Below are positions 1 to 9,118 of a stretch of DNA of 64,000 nucleotides, piece by piece. Each line of letters begins with the position of its first letter. The stretch's first letter is position 1. The notes beneath the pieces are model-generated. The model was not told where the DNA came from, ran no database searches, and saw only the letters and a list, made by a program, of their open reading frames with translations. The translations under genes and the position numbers were made by a program. The stretch comes from Methylosinus sporium (GTDB lineage: Bacteria; Pseudomonadota; Alphaproteobacteria; Rhizobiales; Beijerinckiaceae): positions 37,914 through 101,913 of the forward strand of contig NZ_PUIV01000009.1 in NCBI RefSeq assembly GCF_003113265.1, given 5' to 3'.

Positions 1-48
1 CGCCCCTACCGCCGGGAGCCTCTCTCTCCCAGATTAGGCGGGGAAACC

Positions 49-279
49 ATGCGCATAGCGGAGGACCGAATGGGCGATCAGATCGAGCTCTCGCTCACGC
101 TCGAGCGCGTCGACGCAGCGACGCTGCTCGAATGCCTCGAGCGTCAGCTCGAGTCGCTGCAGCGGATCGAGCAGGAGGCCGGCGACGAACTCTACGCCGC
201 CGCGCAACGTGAGAAGGCCGCCATCATACCGGTGATCATGGCGCTGGAGAGCGCCTTGCGAACCAGCCGGCCGCATTGA
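49..279 (+). CDS. Small conserved-looking hypothetical protein beside flgI
   Basis: This 76-residue ORF converges on flgI and ends 10 bp from its stop. It is acidic and predicted helical, with a heptad-like stretch (LLECLERQLESLQRIEQEAG). No signal peptide, membrane segment or recognised domain is visible. Two starts are possible: ATG 49, preceded by GGGGA, or ATG 70, preceded by a better-spaced GGAGGA. The second would give 69 residues starting MGDQIEL. Its location suggests a flagellar-locus accessory protein, but no function can be assigned. The 48 bases before it contain nothing recognisable. Confidence 0.5.
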   Translation: MRIAEDRMGDQIELSLTLERVDAATLLECLERQLESLQRIEQEAGDELYAAAQREKAAIIPVIMALESALRTSRPH

Positions 280-288
280 GATTTCACA

Positions 289-1386
289 TCATTGAATGAC
301 GAGATCCGCCTGTAGGGCGCCCGCGGTCTTGATCGCCTGCAGGATCGAGATGATGCCGGTCGGCTTGAGGCCGATTTGATTGAGCCCGCGCACCAGCGTG
401 CGCAAGGTCGGCCCCTCCAGCGTCGCGACGCCGCCGACCTCCTCGGTCGCGGTGATGCGCGTCTGGGTCGTGACCGTCGTCCTGCCATTGGAGAAAGGCG
501 CCGGCTGCGAGACCTCCGGCGTCTCATTGATGCGCACGGTGAGGCCGCCATGCGTCAACGCCACCGGCGAAATCTTCACGTCCTGGCCGATCACCACCGT
601 GCCCGTGCGCTCGTCGATGACGACGCGCGCGGGCGTGCTCGGCTCGACGCGCAATTCGCCGATTTCCGCCAGCAGCCGCGTCGCGCCGCCGCGCGTCGCC
701 GTCAGCGCGACGCTGCGCTCGTCGCGCTCGCGCGCCAGCCGCTGACGATATTTTCCTTGCGTGTAACGATTGATGGCGTCGGCGATGCGCACCGCGGTCT
801 CGAAATCGGGATTGCGCAGCTCCAGCACCAGCGCGCCATTGTCGCCGGAGGGGCGCGGGGCGTCGCGCTCGATCGTCGCGCCATTGGGCACGCGTCCCAC
901 CGTCGCGACGCCGTGAGTCAGCGTCTCGTTCTGGCCGCCGACGGCGAAGCCCGAGACCGCGATCGGCCCTTGCGCGATCGCATAGACATTGCCGTCGATG
1001 CCGGTGAGCGACGTCAGCAGCAGCGTGCCGCCCATCAGCGAGGTGGAGTCGCCCATCGCCGACACGGTCACATCGATCGTCGAGCCGAAGCCGACGAAGG
1101 GCGGCAGCGCCGCCGTCACCATCACCGCGGCGAGATTGCGCGTGCGCAGCGCGCTGTTGCGCACATTGACGCCGAGGCGATCCAGCATGGAGGACACGGA
1201 TTGCTCGGTGAAAGGCGCATTGCGCAGCGTGTCGCCCGTGCCCTGCAGACCGACCACGAGACCATAGCCGAGCAGCTGATAGTCCCGCACGCCCCGCGGA
1301 AAGGTAATGTCCTTGATGCGCACCGAAGCGAGCGCCGGCGCGCTCATCAGCACGAGCAGAACCGCCGCGATCAATCTGCGCATCAT
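289..1386 (-). CDS. flgI: Flagellar P-ring protein FlgI
   Basis: FlgI forms the periplasmic P ring that acts as a bushing for the flagellar rod in the peptidoglycan layer. The product has 365 residues, the usual family length. It has a Sec signal peptide ([20 protein letters not shown]) followed by the conserved start of the mature protein, RIKDI and LLGYGLVVGLQGTGD. The C-terminus has the typical LVRGLNQIGLKP segment. The ATG at 1386 overlaps the flgA stop (ATGA), indicating translational coupling with its own chaperone. The open frame extends further upstream, but that part only reads flgA out of frame. It is the last gene of the flgB-flgC-fliE-flgG-flgA-flgI unit. Confidence 0.96.
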   Translation of the reverse strand: MMRRLIAAVLLVLMSAPALASVRIKDITFPRGVRDYQLLGYGLVVGLQGTGDTLRNAPFTEQSVSSMLDRLGVNVRNSALRTRNLAAVMVTAALPPFVGFGSTIDVTVSAMGDSTSLMGGTLLLTSLTGIDGNVYAIAQGPIAVSGFAVGGQNETLTHGVATVGRVPNGATIERDAPRPSGDNGALVLELRNPDFETAVRIADAINRYTQGKYRQRLARERDERSVALTATRGGATRLLAEIGELRVEPSTPARVVIDERTGTVVIGQDVKISPVALTHGGLTVRINETPEVSQPAPFSNGRTTVTTQTRITATEEVGGVATLEGPTLRTLVRGLNQIGLKPTGIISILQAIKTAGALQADLVIQ

Positions 1387-1847
1387 CCCTCGCTCACGCG
1401 TATGGAGCCGTCCGGCTGCACGCGGCCATTGACGACGAGCCCGCTGTCCTGATTGCGCACGCGGATGAGATCGCCGACCGAGCCGGCCTGCAGCGCAGAG
1501 CCATAAGCGATGATGACCATGCCGCCTTCGTCGAAGACGATCTTCACCGAGGCGTTGATCGTCACGACCTTGGGGGCGTCGACCGCGATCGTCGGAATCG
1601 GCCGGTCCGGCAGCAGCGTGCGCCGCGCCACTTTGCCGATGAGCGCGCCTTTCGTCTCCGCGACCGAGCCGTCCGCGCCTGCGCCGAAGCCGAAAGCCCG
1701 TTCGCCGAGCATGGAGTCGCGAATGACGTCGCCGGGATAGATGACGGCGAGCGGCACGGGGAGCATACGCTCCTGCGCGCCGACCGGCGCGTGGCCGCAA
1801 AGGGCCGCGGCCAGCGCGAAAGCGACGAGACGCGGAAGGCGCATCAT
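1383..1847 (-). CDS. flgA: Flagellar P-ring assembly chaperone FlgA
   Basis: FlgA is the periplasmic chaperone that helps FlgI assemble into the P ring. The 154-residue product has a signal peptide (roughly residues 1-24, hydrophobic [15 protein letters not shown]). A SAF-like segment follows ([13 protein letters not shown]), then the C-terminal FlgA core ending [16 protein letters not shown] and VQPDGSIRV. This is the short single-core form common in alphaproteobacteria. The start codon overlaps the flgG stop by 4 bp and the stop overlaps flgI by 4 bp, so the three genes appear coupled. Confidence 0.93.
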   Translation of the reverse strand: MMRLPRLVAFALAAALCGHAPVGAQERMLPVPLAVIYPGDVIRDSMLGERAFGFGAGADGSVAETKGALIGKVARRTLLPDRPIPTIAVDAPKVVTINASVKIVFDEGGMVIIAYGSALQAGSVGDLIRVRNQDSGLVVNGRVQPDGSIRVSEG

Positions 1848-2632
1848 CTGATTCCCTTCGAGACCGTGCCCTCCATCTCGTCCACCGCCTGGATCACCTT
1901 GGAGCTGAGCTCGAAGGCGCGCTGCGCGGAGATGAGATTGACGAGTTCCTTGACCGGATCGACATTCGAGCTCTCGAGATAATATTGGCTGAGCGTGCCG
2001 AAGCCAGGATCTCCCGGCACGCCGACGACCGGCGCGCCGGAGGCGACCGTCTGCCGGAAAAGATTGCCGCCCAGCGCCTCGAGACCGGATTCATTGGCGA
2101 AATTCGCAATCGTCAGCTGACCGAGCTGCTGCGGCGTCGTCTGGCCGCCGATCGTCGCCGAGACGATGCCCGATTGATTGATGGTGATCGCCGTGGCGTT
2201 GTTGGGAACCACGATGGTCGGCGTCACCAGATAGCCGTCGCCCGTCACCAATTGCCCATTGGCGTTGGTGCTGAAAGAGCCGGCGCGCGTATAGACCGTC
2301 TCGCTGTCCGGGCCGACGATCTGAAACCAGCCGCGGCCTTGCAATGCGAGATCGAGCTGATTGCCCGTCTGCGTGAGCGACCCTTGCGTCTGCAGGCTGC
2401 GAATGGCCGCGAGACGCACGCCGAGGCCGGTCTGCGAGCCTTCCGGGATCGTCGCGTCGCGGCCGCGGTTGGACACGCCCTGCAAGCGGTCCGCCTGATA
2501 GAGCAGATCGGTGAACTCCGCGCGCGAGCGCTTGAACGCCGTCGTATTGATATTGGCGATATTGTTGGAAAGAACTTCGATATTCTGCTGCTGGGCGTTC
2601 ATGCCCGTTGCCGCGATGGCGAGCGCTCGCAT
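1844..2632 (-). CDS. flgG: Flagellar distal rod protein FlgG
   Basis: FlgG builds the distal rod that passes through the P and L rings. The 262-residue product matches the family length. It begins with the rod/hook N-terminal motif ([20 protein letters not shown], then [14 protein letters not shown]). It has the central LQGRGWFQI segment and ends with the helical motif [18 protein letters not shown]. It lies 17 bp downstream of fliE and overlaps flgA by 4 bp. Confidence 0.97.
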   Translation of the reverse strand: MRALAIAATGMNAQQQNIEVLSNNIANINTTAFKRSRAEFTDLLYQADRLQGVSNRGRDATIPEGSQTGLGVRLAAIRSLQTQGSLTQTGNQLDLALQGRGWFQIVGPDSETVYTRAGSFSTNANGQLVTGDGYLVTPTIVVPNNATAITINQSGIVSATIGGQTTPQQLGQLTIANFANESGLEALGGNLFRQTVASGAPVVGVPGDPGFGTLSQYYLESSNVDPVKELVNLISAQRAFELSSKVIQAVDEMEGTVSKGIR

Positions 2633-2649
2633 GACTTACCGTTCCTTTT

Positions 2650-2970
2650 TCAAATCGCCATACGGCTGATTTCCTGATAGGCGCCTACCGCCTTGTCGCG
2701 CACGGCGATCGCCGTCTGCAGAGCGCGCTCGGCCGACATGATCTCGTCCACCACCTGTTGCACCGAAGCCTTGCCCTGCACGCCGGCGATGGAGGCCGCT
2801 TCGCTCGACTTCACTTTGTCGACGACATCCGTCGTGACCTGCTCGAGCACTTGGGCGAAAGACGCGCCGTCGACCGACGACGCAGCCGCGCCCTTTGTTG
2901 CTCCGCTCAAGGCGGACACGCCCACATTGGAGGCGACCGAGGCGACGATTCCGGGAACGAGTCCGATCAT
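2650..2970 (-). CDS. fliE: Flagellar hook-basal body protein FliE
   Basis: FliE joins the MS ring to the proximal rod and is an early export substrate. The 106-residue product shows the C-terminal family pattern [20 protein letters not shown] and [10 protein letters not shown]. The N-terminal half is low-complexity (Ala/Ser/Val), as in other FliE proteins. Its ATG overlaps the flgC stop by 4 bp, so translation is probably coupled to flgC. The flgB-flgC-fliE order is the classical rod cassette. Confidence 0.95.
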   Translation of the reverse strand: MIGLVPGIVASVASNVGVSALSGATKGAAASSVDGASFAQVLEQVTTDVVDKVKSSEAASIAGVQGKASVQQVVDEIMSAERALQTAIAVRDKAVGAYQEISRMAI

Positions 2971-3386
2971 TGGCTTCCCTTCAGCAGATCGATCGTCATG
3001 GTGAGCAGATCGCGCGCCTGCTTCATGACCTGGAGATTGGCCTCATAAGCGCGATTGGCTTCGCGCATATCGGCGACTTCCGTGAGAATATTCACATTCG
3101 GAAATTTGACGTTGCCGTTTTTGTCGGCGGCCGGATTGCCGGGATCGTGCTCCACGCGAAACGGCGTGCGATCGACGCCGACAGCGCCGATGTGGACGAG
3201 CTCGGCGCCGGTCGCGCGATCGAGCTCATTGGCGAAAGTGACCGTCTTGCGCACATAAGGATTGGAGCCGGCGGTCGCGCCCGTGGACCGCGCATTGGCC
3301 ATGTTCTCCGCGACGACGCGCAGACGGGAGGATTGCGCCTCGAGGCCCGCCCCGGAAATTTTCATGGAGGCTTTGAGCGCATCCAT
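2967..3386 (-). CDS. flgC: Flagellar proximal rod protein FlgC
   Basis: FlgC is a proximal rod subunit exported by the flagellar type III system. The 139-residue product has the N-terminal rod motif ([20 protein letters not shown]), an internal PYVRKTVTF segment, and the C-terminal [20 protein letters not shown] helix shared by rod and hook proteins. It is 3 bp downstream of flgB and overlaps fliE by 4 bp. Confidence 0.96.
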   Translation of the reverse strand: MDALKASMKISGAGLEAQSSRLRVVAENMANARSTGATAGSNPYVRKTVTFANELDRATGAELVHIGAVGVDRTPFRVEHDPGNPAADKNGNVKFPNVNILTEVADMREANRAYEANLQVMKQARDLLTMTIDLLKGSQ

Positions 3387-3389
3387 CTC

Positions 3390-3773
3390 TTACCCCTTCA
3401 ACGTCGACATCCACATTCCGTGGAAAGATTTCGATATGCTGGTGCTGAGCGAAAAGGCGCCTCGAATTTCGCCCGCCTTCATCATCTCCTGCTCGAGGCT
3501 GACCGAATTGCCCGAGAGGCTCGTCTCCCAATTCCCGCTCTCCTTGGGCGAGGAGGCGTGCGGATCGAAAGCCGCAGTCTGAATATGCAGACCATTGGTG
3601 CCCGCGAGCTCCAATGCGCTACGATCCAGAACCTTGGAGAAGGGCGCGACATCGACGGCCTTGTAGCCGGGCGTGTTGGCGTTGGCGATATTTTGAGCGA
3701 CGGCCGACTGACGCGCGGAGAGCCAGCTCCGCTGCTTTTCGACGAGATCGAAGAGATAGACCGGCTCGACCAT
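3390..3773 (-). CDS. flgB: Flagellar proximal rod protein FlgB
   Basis: FlgB is the first proximal rod subunit above FliE. The product has 127 residues with the conserved motif AVAQNIANANTPGYKAVDV near the N-terminus. The C-terminal half (VSLEQEMMKAGEIRGAFSLS) corresponds to the second rod helix. It heads the flgBCfliEflgGAI unit and is separated from flhB by 72 bp. That gap contains a copy of the 15-bp element shared with other flagellar operon heads, so it probably has its own promoter. Confidence 0.95.
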   Translation of the reverse strand: MVEPVYLFDLVEKQRSWLSARQSAVAQNIANANTPGYKAVDVAPFSKVLDRSALELAGTNGLHIQTAAFDPHASSPKESGNWETSLSGNSVSLEQEMMKAGEIRGAFSLSTSISKSFHGMWMSTLKG

Positions 3774-3815
3774 GATGCCCCGCGCAGATTTGGTAACGGA
3801 AAATTATCCGTTCGG

Positions 3816-3830
3816 TCTTGCGTCAGGCTG
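3816..3830 (-). promoter_or_regulatory. Shared flagellar upstream element, flgB copy
   Basis: The coding-strand sequence CAGCCTGACGCAAGA lies 43 bp upstream of the flgB ATG. It matches 12 or 13 of 15 positions of the copies before motA, flgF and flgE. A -10-like GGATAAT follows 6 nt downstream of it. It suggests flgB is transcribed separately from flhB. Confidence 0.6.
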
Positions 3831-3845
3831 GACTTGCGACGACGA

Positions 3846-4931
3846 TCAGCGAGACGCAGCACGCGAGGCCTGGCCGGTGTTGTGCAGAAAGTGAATGAGC
3901 TCCGCGATCGGACGATAGAATTCCGTCGGAATCATCTTGTCGACCTCGACATGATCGTACATCGCACGCGTCAGCGGCGGGCGCTCGAGCACCGGAACGC
4001 CATTCGCCTCGGCGAGCTCCCTGATCTTGAGCGCGATGAGATCGGTTCCCTTGGCGACGACGAGCGGCGCGCCGCCCTCCTCGCGCACATAGCGCAGCGC
4101 AATGGCGTAATGTGTCGGATTGGCGATGACGAAAGTCGCCTGCGGAACCGCCGCCATCATGCGCCTGCGCGAACGATCGAGCGCGATGGAGCGCAGGCGC
4201 GCCTTCATCATCGGATCGCCTTCCGACTGCTTGAACTCTTCCTTGATCTCCTGGCGGCTCATGCGCATGTCGCGGCGCCATTTCGTGCGGCTCCAGGCGA
4301 AATCGGCCATCGCCAGCAGGACCACCGGAATGCAGACGACGCTCGTCAGCCGAATAACCAGCTTCAGCAGCAGTCCGGGCGTCTGGCCCGGCTCGACGCG
4401 CATCGAATCGATGATGAGGCCGCGGTCGACATTGAGCGAAAATATCACGGCGCCGGCGATGATGACGATCTTGGCGACGGATTTCGCGAGTTCGACGAGG
4501 CCGGTGACGCTGAAGATTCGCTTCATGCCCTCCTGTGGCGAGATGCGCGACACATCCGGCTCGATGCGCTTGAAGACGAGCCGCGGCGAGCCCTGGACAA
4601 AGGCGGCGACGAGCGCCGAGACGATGAACATTCCGAGAATCGGCGCGAGAAATCCCGCAGTCTCCAGCACGACCGTCTGCGACTGCACGTAAGCGTCGGC
4701 GGCGTTGGCGAGCGAGAATTGTCCGACATTGCCGAGCATCAGCCCCAGTGAGCCGACCAGACGCGAGCCGATCGTCTGCACGACGAAAGCGGCGCAAAGC
4801 AGAAAAGTGAGAAAGAGCGTGGCGATCGACAAGTCGCGGGAGACGGGCGTCTTGCCCTCTTCCAAAGCGTCGAGAATTTTCTTCTCTGTCGCCTCTTCTG
4901 TTCGTGATTCCTTGTCTTCCGTATCGCTCAT
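3846..4931 (-). CDS. flhB: Flagellar export gate protein FlhB
   Basis: FlhB is the inner-membrane type III export component that switches specificity from rod/hook to filament subunits. The 361-residue product has a hydrophilic, charged N-terminus (DKESRTEEATEKKILDALEEGK). Four membrane segments lie between about residues 35 and 215, followed by a cytoplasmic domain with the autocleavage motif NPTH at residues 271-274. The residue after the motif is Y, as is usual. It lies 13 bp downstream of fliG, and its leftward neighbour flgB seems to start a new unit. Confidence 0.97.
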   Translation of the reverse strand: MSDTEDKESRTEEATEKKILDALEEGKTPVSRDLSIATLFLTFLLCAAFVVQTIGSRLVGSLGLMLGNVGQFSLANAADAYVQSQTVVLETAGFLAPILGMFIVSALVAAFVQGSPRLVFKRIEPDVSRISPQEGMKRIFSVTGLVELAKSVAKIVIIAGAVIFSLNVDRGLIIDSMRVEPGQTPGLLLKLVIRLTSVVCIPVVLLAMADFAWSRTKWRRDMRMSRQEIKEEFKQSEGDPMMKARLRSIALDRSRRRMMAAVPQATFVIANPTHYAIALRYVREEGGAPLVVAKGTDLIALKIRELAEANGVPVLERPPLTRAMYDHVEVDKMIPTEFYRPIAELIHFLHNTGQASRAASR

Positions 4932-4944
4932 CGCTCAGAGGCCG

Positions 4945-5970
4945 TCATTCGGCGGCCTCCTCGGACGATGCGCTCGAAAGATCGATCTTGCCTTGCTCGG
5001 CCAGCCGCAGAACCGTGTCGGCGATGATTCGGCGGGCTTCCATTATGTCACGACGCGGCGGCGTCGCCCCGCTCCCCAGCTCGGCCTCCACCATGCGCCG
5101 CGTGCGCGCCGACAGCGCTGCGAGCACGAAGTCACGAACATCCACCTCGGCGCCGCGTAGCGCCATGATGACGCGATCGGCGGGAATGGCGTCGAACAAG
5201 ATCATGCGCGCGCGGACATTGAGCTTGGTGATGTCCTCGAAATTGAACAACATGCCCTTCAGCGCTTCGGCGTCGCGCGGGCGCCGCTCGGACAGGCTGC
5301 GCAACAAGCCTTCGGCGTGCTCGCGCTCCATTTTATTGATGATGGCCGCGAGCTTGGCGTTCTTCGCCGCAGAAGCTGTGAGCTCGGAATTTTGTAGAAG
5401 ATCCTCCTGCAAGGTCGTCTCGACCAGACGCAGCGCCTCGTCGGTCACCGCCTTGGAGGAGAGCATCCGACGCATGACGTCGTCACGGAAATCGGCGGGA
5501 AGAACCGAGAGCGCCTTGGCTGCGCGCGTCGGATCGATCCGCGACAAGGCCAAGGCCGCCGTCTGCGGATGCTCCTTGGAGAGATAATCGATAAAGGCCG
5601 CTTCCGGCGCGGCGCCGACTCGATCCCAGACCGCGCCGTTGGAGCTGCCGAGCACATCCGACATGATTTCGGCGATCTGCTCGGGCGGGATCACGCCCGC
5701 GAGCAGCTTCTCCGCCTCGCCCGCCGTGCCGCGAAGCTCAGAGCCGCCGCTCTCCAACTGCGCCATGAAATCGTCGATGAGCGGCTCTATGGCGCTCGCC
5801 GGGACCGCGCCGAGGCCGGCGGCGAATTTCGTGATCTGACGCAGTTCGTTCTGGTCGAAATGCTTCAGAACGCGCTGCGCCACATCCTTGTCCACCGACA
5901 GCAACAGCGCCGCGACTTTCTCCGGGCCATTGAGCGTGCGGCCCGCATCGGCCGCAATCAGACTGGTCAT
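4945..5970 (-). CDS. fliG: Flagellar motor switch protein FliG
   Basis: FliG is the C-ring subunit that contacts the MotA stators and generates torque. The 341-residue product has the N-terminal FliF-binding domain (LNGPEKVAALLLSVDKDVAQ). The middle domain has the EHPQTAALALSRIDP motif. The C-terminal torque domain contains the charged helix region FNFEDITKLNVRARMIL and FVLAALSARTRRMVEAEL. It lies between fliN and flhB, spaced 18 and 13 bp. It ends with an acidic tail (SSASSEEAAE). Confidence 0.96.
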   Translation of the reverse strand: MTSLIAADAGRTLNGPEKVAALLLSVDKDVAQRVLKHFDQNELRQITKFAAGLGAVPASAIEPLIDDFMAQLESGGSELRGTAGEAEKLLAGVIPPEQIAEIMSDVLGSSNGAVWDRVGAAPEAAFIDYLSKEHPQTAALALSRIDPTRAAKALSVLPADFRDDVMRRMLSSKAVTDEALRLVETTLQEDLLQNSELTASAAKNAKLAAIINKMEREHAEGLLRSLSERRPRDAEALKGMLFNFEDITKLNVRARMILFDAIPADRVIMALRGAEVDVRDFVLAALSARTRRMVEAELGSGATPPRRDIMEARRIIADTVLRLAEQGKIDLSSASSEEAAE

Positions 5971-5988
5971 CGCGGGCTCCCGCCTCCG

Positions 5989-6375
5989 TCACATGCGCCG
6001 CGCGCCGCTCCCTGGCTCGATGAGCTCGGTGAGCGAGACCCCGAAGCGCGTATTGTCGTCCTCGACGACCACCACCTCGCCGCGCGCGATGAGACGTCCG
6101 TTGACGACGACATCGACCGGCTCGCCGATCTTCTGATCGAGCGGCACGACGGCGCCGCGCCCGAGCTTGAGAAGATTCGAGACCGGCATGGTCACAGAGC
6201 CGATCACCACCTGCATGACGACGGGAATGCGGAGGATAGACTCGAATCTGCGCGGGTCGATCTCCGACTCGCGCACCCGCTCCTCCATCATCAAATCCTC
6301 GCCGATCGCGCGCGAGCCGCCGATCAGCCGCTCGAGCTCCTCGCTCTTCGAGCTCTCCAAATCGAACTCACCCAT
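5989..6375 (-). CDS. fliN: Flagellar motor switch protein FliN
   Basis: FliN forms the bottom of the C ring and binds export components. The 128-residue product has a variable acidic N-terminus and a SpoA domain. The typical motifs are ILRIPVVMQVVIGS, LLKLGRGAVVPLDQKIGEPV, and VNGRLIARGEVVVVEDDNTR followed by FGVSLTELI. It lies 40 bp downstream of fliM and 18 bp upstream of fliG. Confidence 0.95.
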   Translation of the reverse strand: MGEFDLESSKSEELERLIGGSRAIGEDLMMEERVRESEIDPRRFESILRIPVVMQVVIGSVTMPVSNLLKLGRGAVVPLDQKIGEPVDVVVNGRLIARGEVVVVEDDNTRFGVSLTELIEPGSGARRM

Positions 6376-6415
6376 GTCGATCTCTCCATTGTCGAGGCGG
6401 CCGTCGCATCGAAGC

Positions 6416-7372
6416 TCAGCCGCGCAGGACGTCGTCGATGAATTCCTGCTGCTGATCGACGAAATCGTCGATGCGGATCGTATAAGAGCCGTCCTTCTGG
6501 CCGATCTCGCACCAGAACAGCGACTGCCCTTCGCACATCAGCGCGACGAGGCCCGTCGGCGACACGGGCAGCTCGATGACCTGCCCGACATCGAAACGCG
6601 CCACATCGGCGAGCGTGATATCGGTCTTTTCCATCACCGCGCTCAGCGTCACCTCGGTCTGGGTGACGCGCTCCTTCATCTGCTTCGCCCAAAGCGGATC
6701 GGCGCTCGAGGGCGCAGAGGTCGACGCCTCCTGCGACAATGCGCGCCGCAAGGGATCGAGCGCGGCCTGCGGCAGGGCGACGAACAGCGCGCCTTCCGTT
6801 CCAAAGGCGCGCAAGCGGCAACGGCAGACGACGCAAAAGCCGCTTTTGTGCGCGCCCCCTGCGGGCTCGGGACGATTCTCCGCAGATTCGAGCGCGAAAT
6901 TCACCCCGACCAATGAAGCGAAAGCCGCCTGAAGCGAATTCGTCACCCGCGCAAAGGCCAGTCCGCCGACGCGCGTCTCGATCGCAGTGAGCTCGCGCTC
7001 CGCCTCGTAAGCCGGCTCGGAGCCATCCGAGCCGAACAATCCTTCGAGCAGCGTGAAGACGAAGCGACGGTCCGCGCCGATCGTCGCCTTGGCGTCCGAG
7101 TCGGCGGCAACGACATAGGCCGCGGCGAGCGCCACGCGCTCGCATTCGATCGCGATGTCGCTCGCCCGCACGACCGTCACGGTCTCGACGGCGAATTGCA
7201 TCGCGCCTTCGGCGAGGCCGCGCATCGACTCCTGCACTTGCGTCGCCATCGCGTCGAACACCGCGCGCAGAAGCGGCATACGATCGAGCGATGGTCCGCC
7301 GCCCGAGAGCAGACGCTCCTTCACTCCTTGCGAGGCGAAATCGACGGCGCCATTCATGCTCATGCCTATCAC
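6416..7372 (-). CDS. fliM: Flagellar motor switch protein FliM (divergent)
   Basis: FliM is the C-ring subunit that receives phospho-CheY. The 318-residue product is divergent. The middle CheC-like region is seen in [16 protein letters not shown] and [20 protein letters not shown]. The C-terminal SpoA domain is seen in [20 protein letters not shown] and [17 protein letters not shown]. The canonical N-terminal CheY-binding LSQxEIDALL peptide is not evident. The start codon overlaps motA by 4 bp, and the order motA-fliM-fliN-fliG supports the assignment. Confidence 0.88.
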   Translation of the reverse strand: MIGMSMNGAVDFASQGVKERLLSGGGPSLDRMPLLRAVFDAMATQVQESMRGLAEGAMQFAVETVTVVRASDIAIECERVALAAAYVVAADSDAKATIGADRRFVFTLLEGLFGSDGSEPAYEAERELTAIETRVGGLAFARVTNSLQAAFASLVGVNFALESAENRPEPAGGAHKSGFCVVCRCRLRAFGTEGALFVALPQAALDPLRRALSQEASTSAPSSADPLWAKQMKERVTQTEVTLSAVMEKTDITLADVARFDVGQVIELPVSPTGLVALMCEGQSLFWCEIGQKDGSYTIRIDDFVDQQQEFIDDVLRG

Positions 7373-8238
7373 GCCGCCTCGGCGGCGCCGCCCGAAAGCG
7401 TCTCGTTCTCGACCTCGTCGATCGAAGGACGCTCGTGAGAGGGAATGGATTTACGTCCGTGCTCGACAGCGACTTGCGGCATGGCGCCGTTCATGAAGGC
7501 GAGCAGCGTCTGCTTGACGATGACATAGAGGTGGCATTCCTTGCTGCGCGCCACCTTCACCTTGAAGGCGAGCGGCGTGACAATGCCGTAGGACACGAAA
7601 ATTCCGGCGAATGTGCCGACCATGGCGGCGCCGATGAGGCCGCCGAGCAGCTCCGGCGATTGATCCAGCGCGCCCATCGCCTTGATGACGCCGAGCACCG
7701 CCGCGACGATGCCGAGCGCCGGCAGGCCGTCGCCGACCGAGGTGAGCGCATGATAGGGCTTCAGCCGATCATAGCGGATGGCGGCGATCTCCTCGTCCAT
7801 CAGCGCCTCGATCTCGAAGGTGCGGACATTGCCGATGATGAAGAGCCGGCAGTAGTCGCAGATGAAGGTGGTCATCTCCTTATTGGCGAGCACCTTCGGA
7901 AAAGCGGTGAAAATCTTCGATTCGGCCGGATTGTCGACATGCGCCTCGACCTCGTTGCGCGGCTTGCTGCGCAATTCGCGCATCAGCGCGTGCAGAAGAC
8001 CGAGGATGTCGAGGAAGTCGCGATGCTTGGGGCCCTTGTCGAGGATGGCCTGGCCGAGCGCCTTGCCGGTGTCCATGATGACTTTGGTCGGATTGGCGAC
8101 GACGAAAGTGCCGAGCGAGGAGCCCATGATGATCACGAACTCCCAAGGCTGCCACAGCACGATCAAATGGCCGCCGAGCGCGGCGAAGCCTCCGAACATG
8201 CATCCCATCGTGATGATCAGCCCGACGAAGAATCCCAT
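7369..8238 (-). CDS. motA: Flagellar motor stator protein MotA
   Basis: MotA and MotB form the proton-conducting stator that drives the C ring. The 289-residue product has an N-terminal membrane segment ([20 protein letters not shown]), a second one ([20 protein letters not shown]), and a pair near residues 160-210 ([40 protein letters not shown]). This is the MotA layout with a cytoplasmic loop between pairs. It heads the leftward motA-fliM-fliN-fliG-flhB unit, while motB is encoded elsewhere (17.7-18.8 kb). A copy of the shared upstream element lies 49 bp before its ATG. Confidence 0.97.
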   Translation of the reverse strand: MGFFVGLIITMGCMFGGFAALGGHLIVLWQPWEFVIIMGSSLGTFVVANPTKVIMDTGKALGQAILDKGPKHRDFLDILGLLHALMRELRSKPRNEVEAHVDNPAESKIFTAFPKVLANKEMTTFICDYCRLFIIGNVRTFEIEALMDEEIAAIRYDRLKPYHALTSVGDGLPALGIVAAVLGVIKAMGALDQSPELLGGLIGAAMVGTFAGIFVSYGIVTPLAFKVKVARSKECHLYVIVKQTLLAFMNGAMPQVAVEHGRKSIPSHERPSIDEVENETLSGGAAEAA

Positions 8239-8259
8239 GACGCCGTCTCTCCCGATGGA

Positions 8260-8276
8260 AATTCGATTAACGAATT
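8260..8276. repeat. Short inverted repeat in the motA-flgF divergent region
   Basis: AATTCG-ATTAA-CGAATT is a perfect 6-bp inverted repeat with a 5-bp spacer, 22 bp upstream of motA. It is AT-rich against a GC-rich background. It overlaps the likely motA promoter or leader and could be an operator. No regulator can be named. Confidence 0.4.
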
Positions 8277-8286
8277 AGTCATCCTC

Positions 8287-8301
8287 GCTTGCGCGAAGCT
8301 G
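8287..8301 (-). promoter_or_regulatory. Shared flagellar upstream element, motA copy
   Basis: The coding-strand sequence CAGCTTCGCGCAAGC lies 49 bp upstream of the motA ATG. It differs from the flgE copy at a single position. A CTAAT sequence follows 8 nt downstream and could be part of a -10 hexamer. Confidence 0.6.
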
Positions 8302-8312
8302 ACATTTTCTTT

Positions 8313-8348
8313 CAGCCTCACGCAAGCAAAACCGGTCAGCTTGCGTGA
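8313..8348 (+). promoter_or_regulatory. Shared flagellar upstream element, flgF copy, with inverted repeat
   Basis: CAGCCTCACGCAAGC at 8313-8327 is the shared element in the flgF direction, 69 bp before the chosen ATG. Its last ten bases (TCACGCAAGC) are repeated in perfect inversion at 8339-8348 after an 11-bp spacer. Together with the motA copy at 8287-8301, the divergent region carries three copies of the GCTTGCG core. This arrangement looks like a divergent control region bound by a dimeric regulator. Confidence 0.6.
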
Positions 8349-8395
8349 CGAGCGGCGGGAATCGCGCCGCGACGCTGCGCACGGATATCGGCAAC

Positions 8396-9118
8396 ATGCA
8401 ATCGGCTTTTTACGTCTCGCTTTCGGCGCAGGTTTCGGTCGACAAGCGGCTGGAGACGCTCGCCAACAACATCGCCAATGCGGCGACTCCCGGCTACCGC
8501 GCCGAGGGCGTGAGCTTTCAGCAGGTCGTTTCCCAAACGGATACGAGCAAGATCGCTTACGTGTCGTCCGGCAAGGATTTCATCTCGCGCGCGGCGGGCG
8601 AGCTCACCAAGACGGGCGACCCTTACGACATGGGCATAGTAGGCAAGGGCTTCTTCGGCATTCGCACGCCGGACGGAACCGCCTACACGCGCGACGGTCG
8701 TATGCGCATGAACGAGACCGGCGATCTGCAGACGGTCTCTGGCTTTCCGATTCTCGACGCCGGCAATTCGCCCATCGTGCTCGACCCGACCGCCGGACCG
8801 CCGATGATCTCGCGCGACGGCATGATCACGCAGAGCGGCCGCCAAATCGGCGCCGTCGGCCTCTTCGCCATAGACGAGACCGCAGAGCTCACGCGCGGGC
8901 CCAACGCGAGCATCATTCCTTCCAAGCCGGCGACCGCTGTGCTGGATTTCGTGCGCAATGGCGTTCAGCAAGGCTTCATCGAGGGCTCCAATGTCAATCC
9001 GATTCACGAAATGGCCAAGCTGATCGCCACGTCGCGCGCCTTCGACAGCGTGAGCTCGATGAACGATATGCTCGACAGCTCGCAACGTGAAGCCATTCGC
9101 ACGCTCGGCGGCTCATGA
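8396..9118 (+). CDS. flgF: Flagellar proximal rod protein FlgF
   Basis: FlgF is a proximal rod subunit. The product has 240 residues from ATG 8396 (MQSAFYVSLSAQVSVDKRLE). It has the family motifs LANNIANAATPGYRAEGVSF, GKGFFGIRTPDG, and a C-terminal AKLIATSRAFDSVSSM helix. An upstream in-frame TTG would add 17 unrelated residues, so the ATG is preferred. Its stop overlaps the fliI start by 4 bp. It is transcribed divergently from motA. Confidence 0.95.
   Translation: MQSAFYVSLSAQVSVDKRLETLANNIANAATPGYRAEGVSFQQVVSQTDTSKIAYVSSGKDFISRAAGELTKTGDPYDMGIVGKGFFGIRTPDGTAYTRDGRMRMNETGDLQTVSGFPILDAGNSPIVLDPTAGPPMISRDGMITQSGRQIGAVGLFAIDETAELTRGPNASIIPSKPATAVLDFVRNGVQQGFIEGSNVNPIHEMAKLIATSRAFDSVSSMNDMLDSSQREAIRTLGGS

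Noticed and set aside
2895..4751. 618-residue plus-strand ORF over flgC, flgB and flhB
   Set aside because: It lies antisense to three well-supported flagellar genes and has Arg/Asp/His-rich shadow composition.
7291..9090. 599-residue plus-strand ORF over motA and flgF
   Set aside because: It crosses the motA-flgF control region and reads flgF out of frame.
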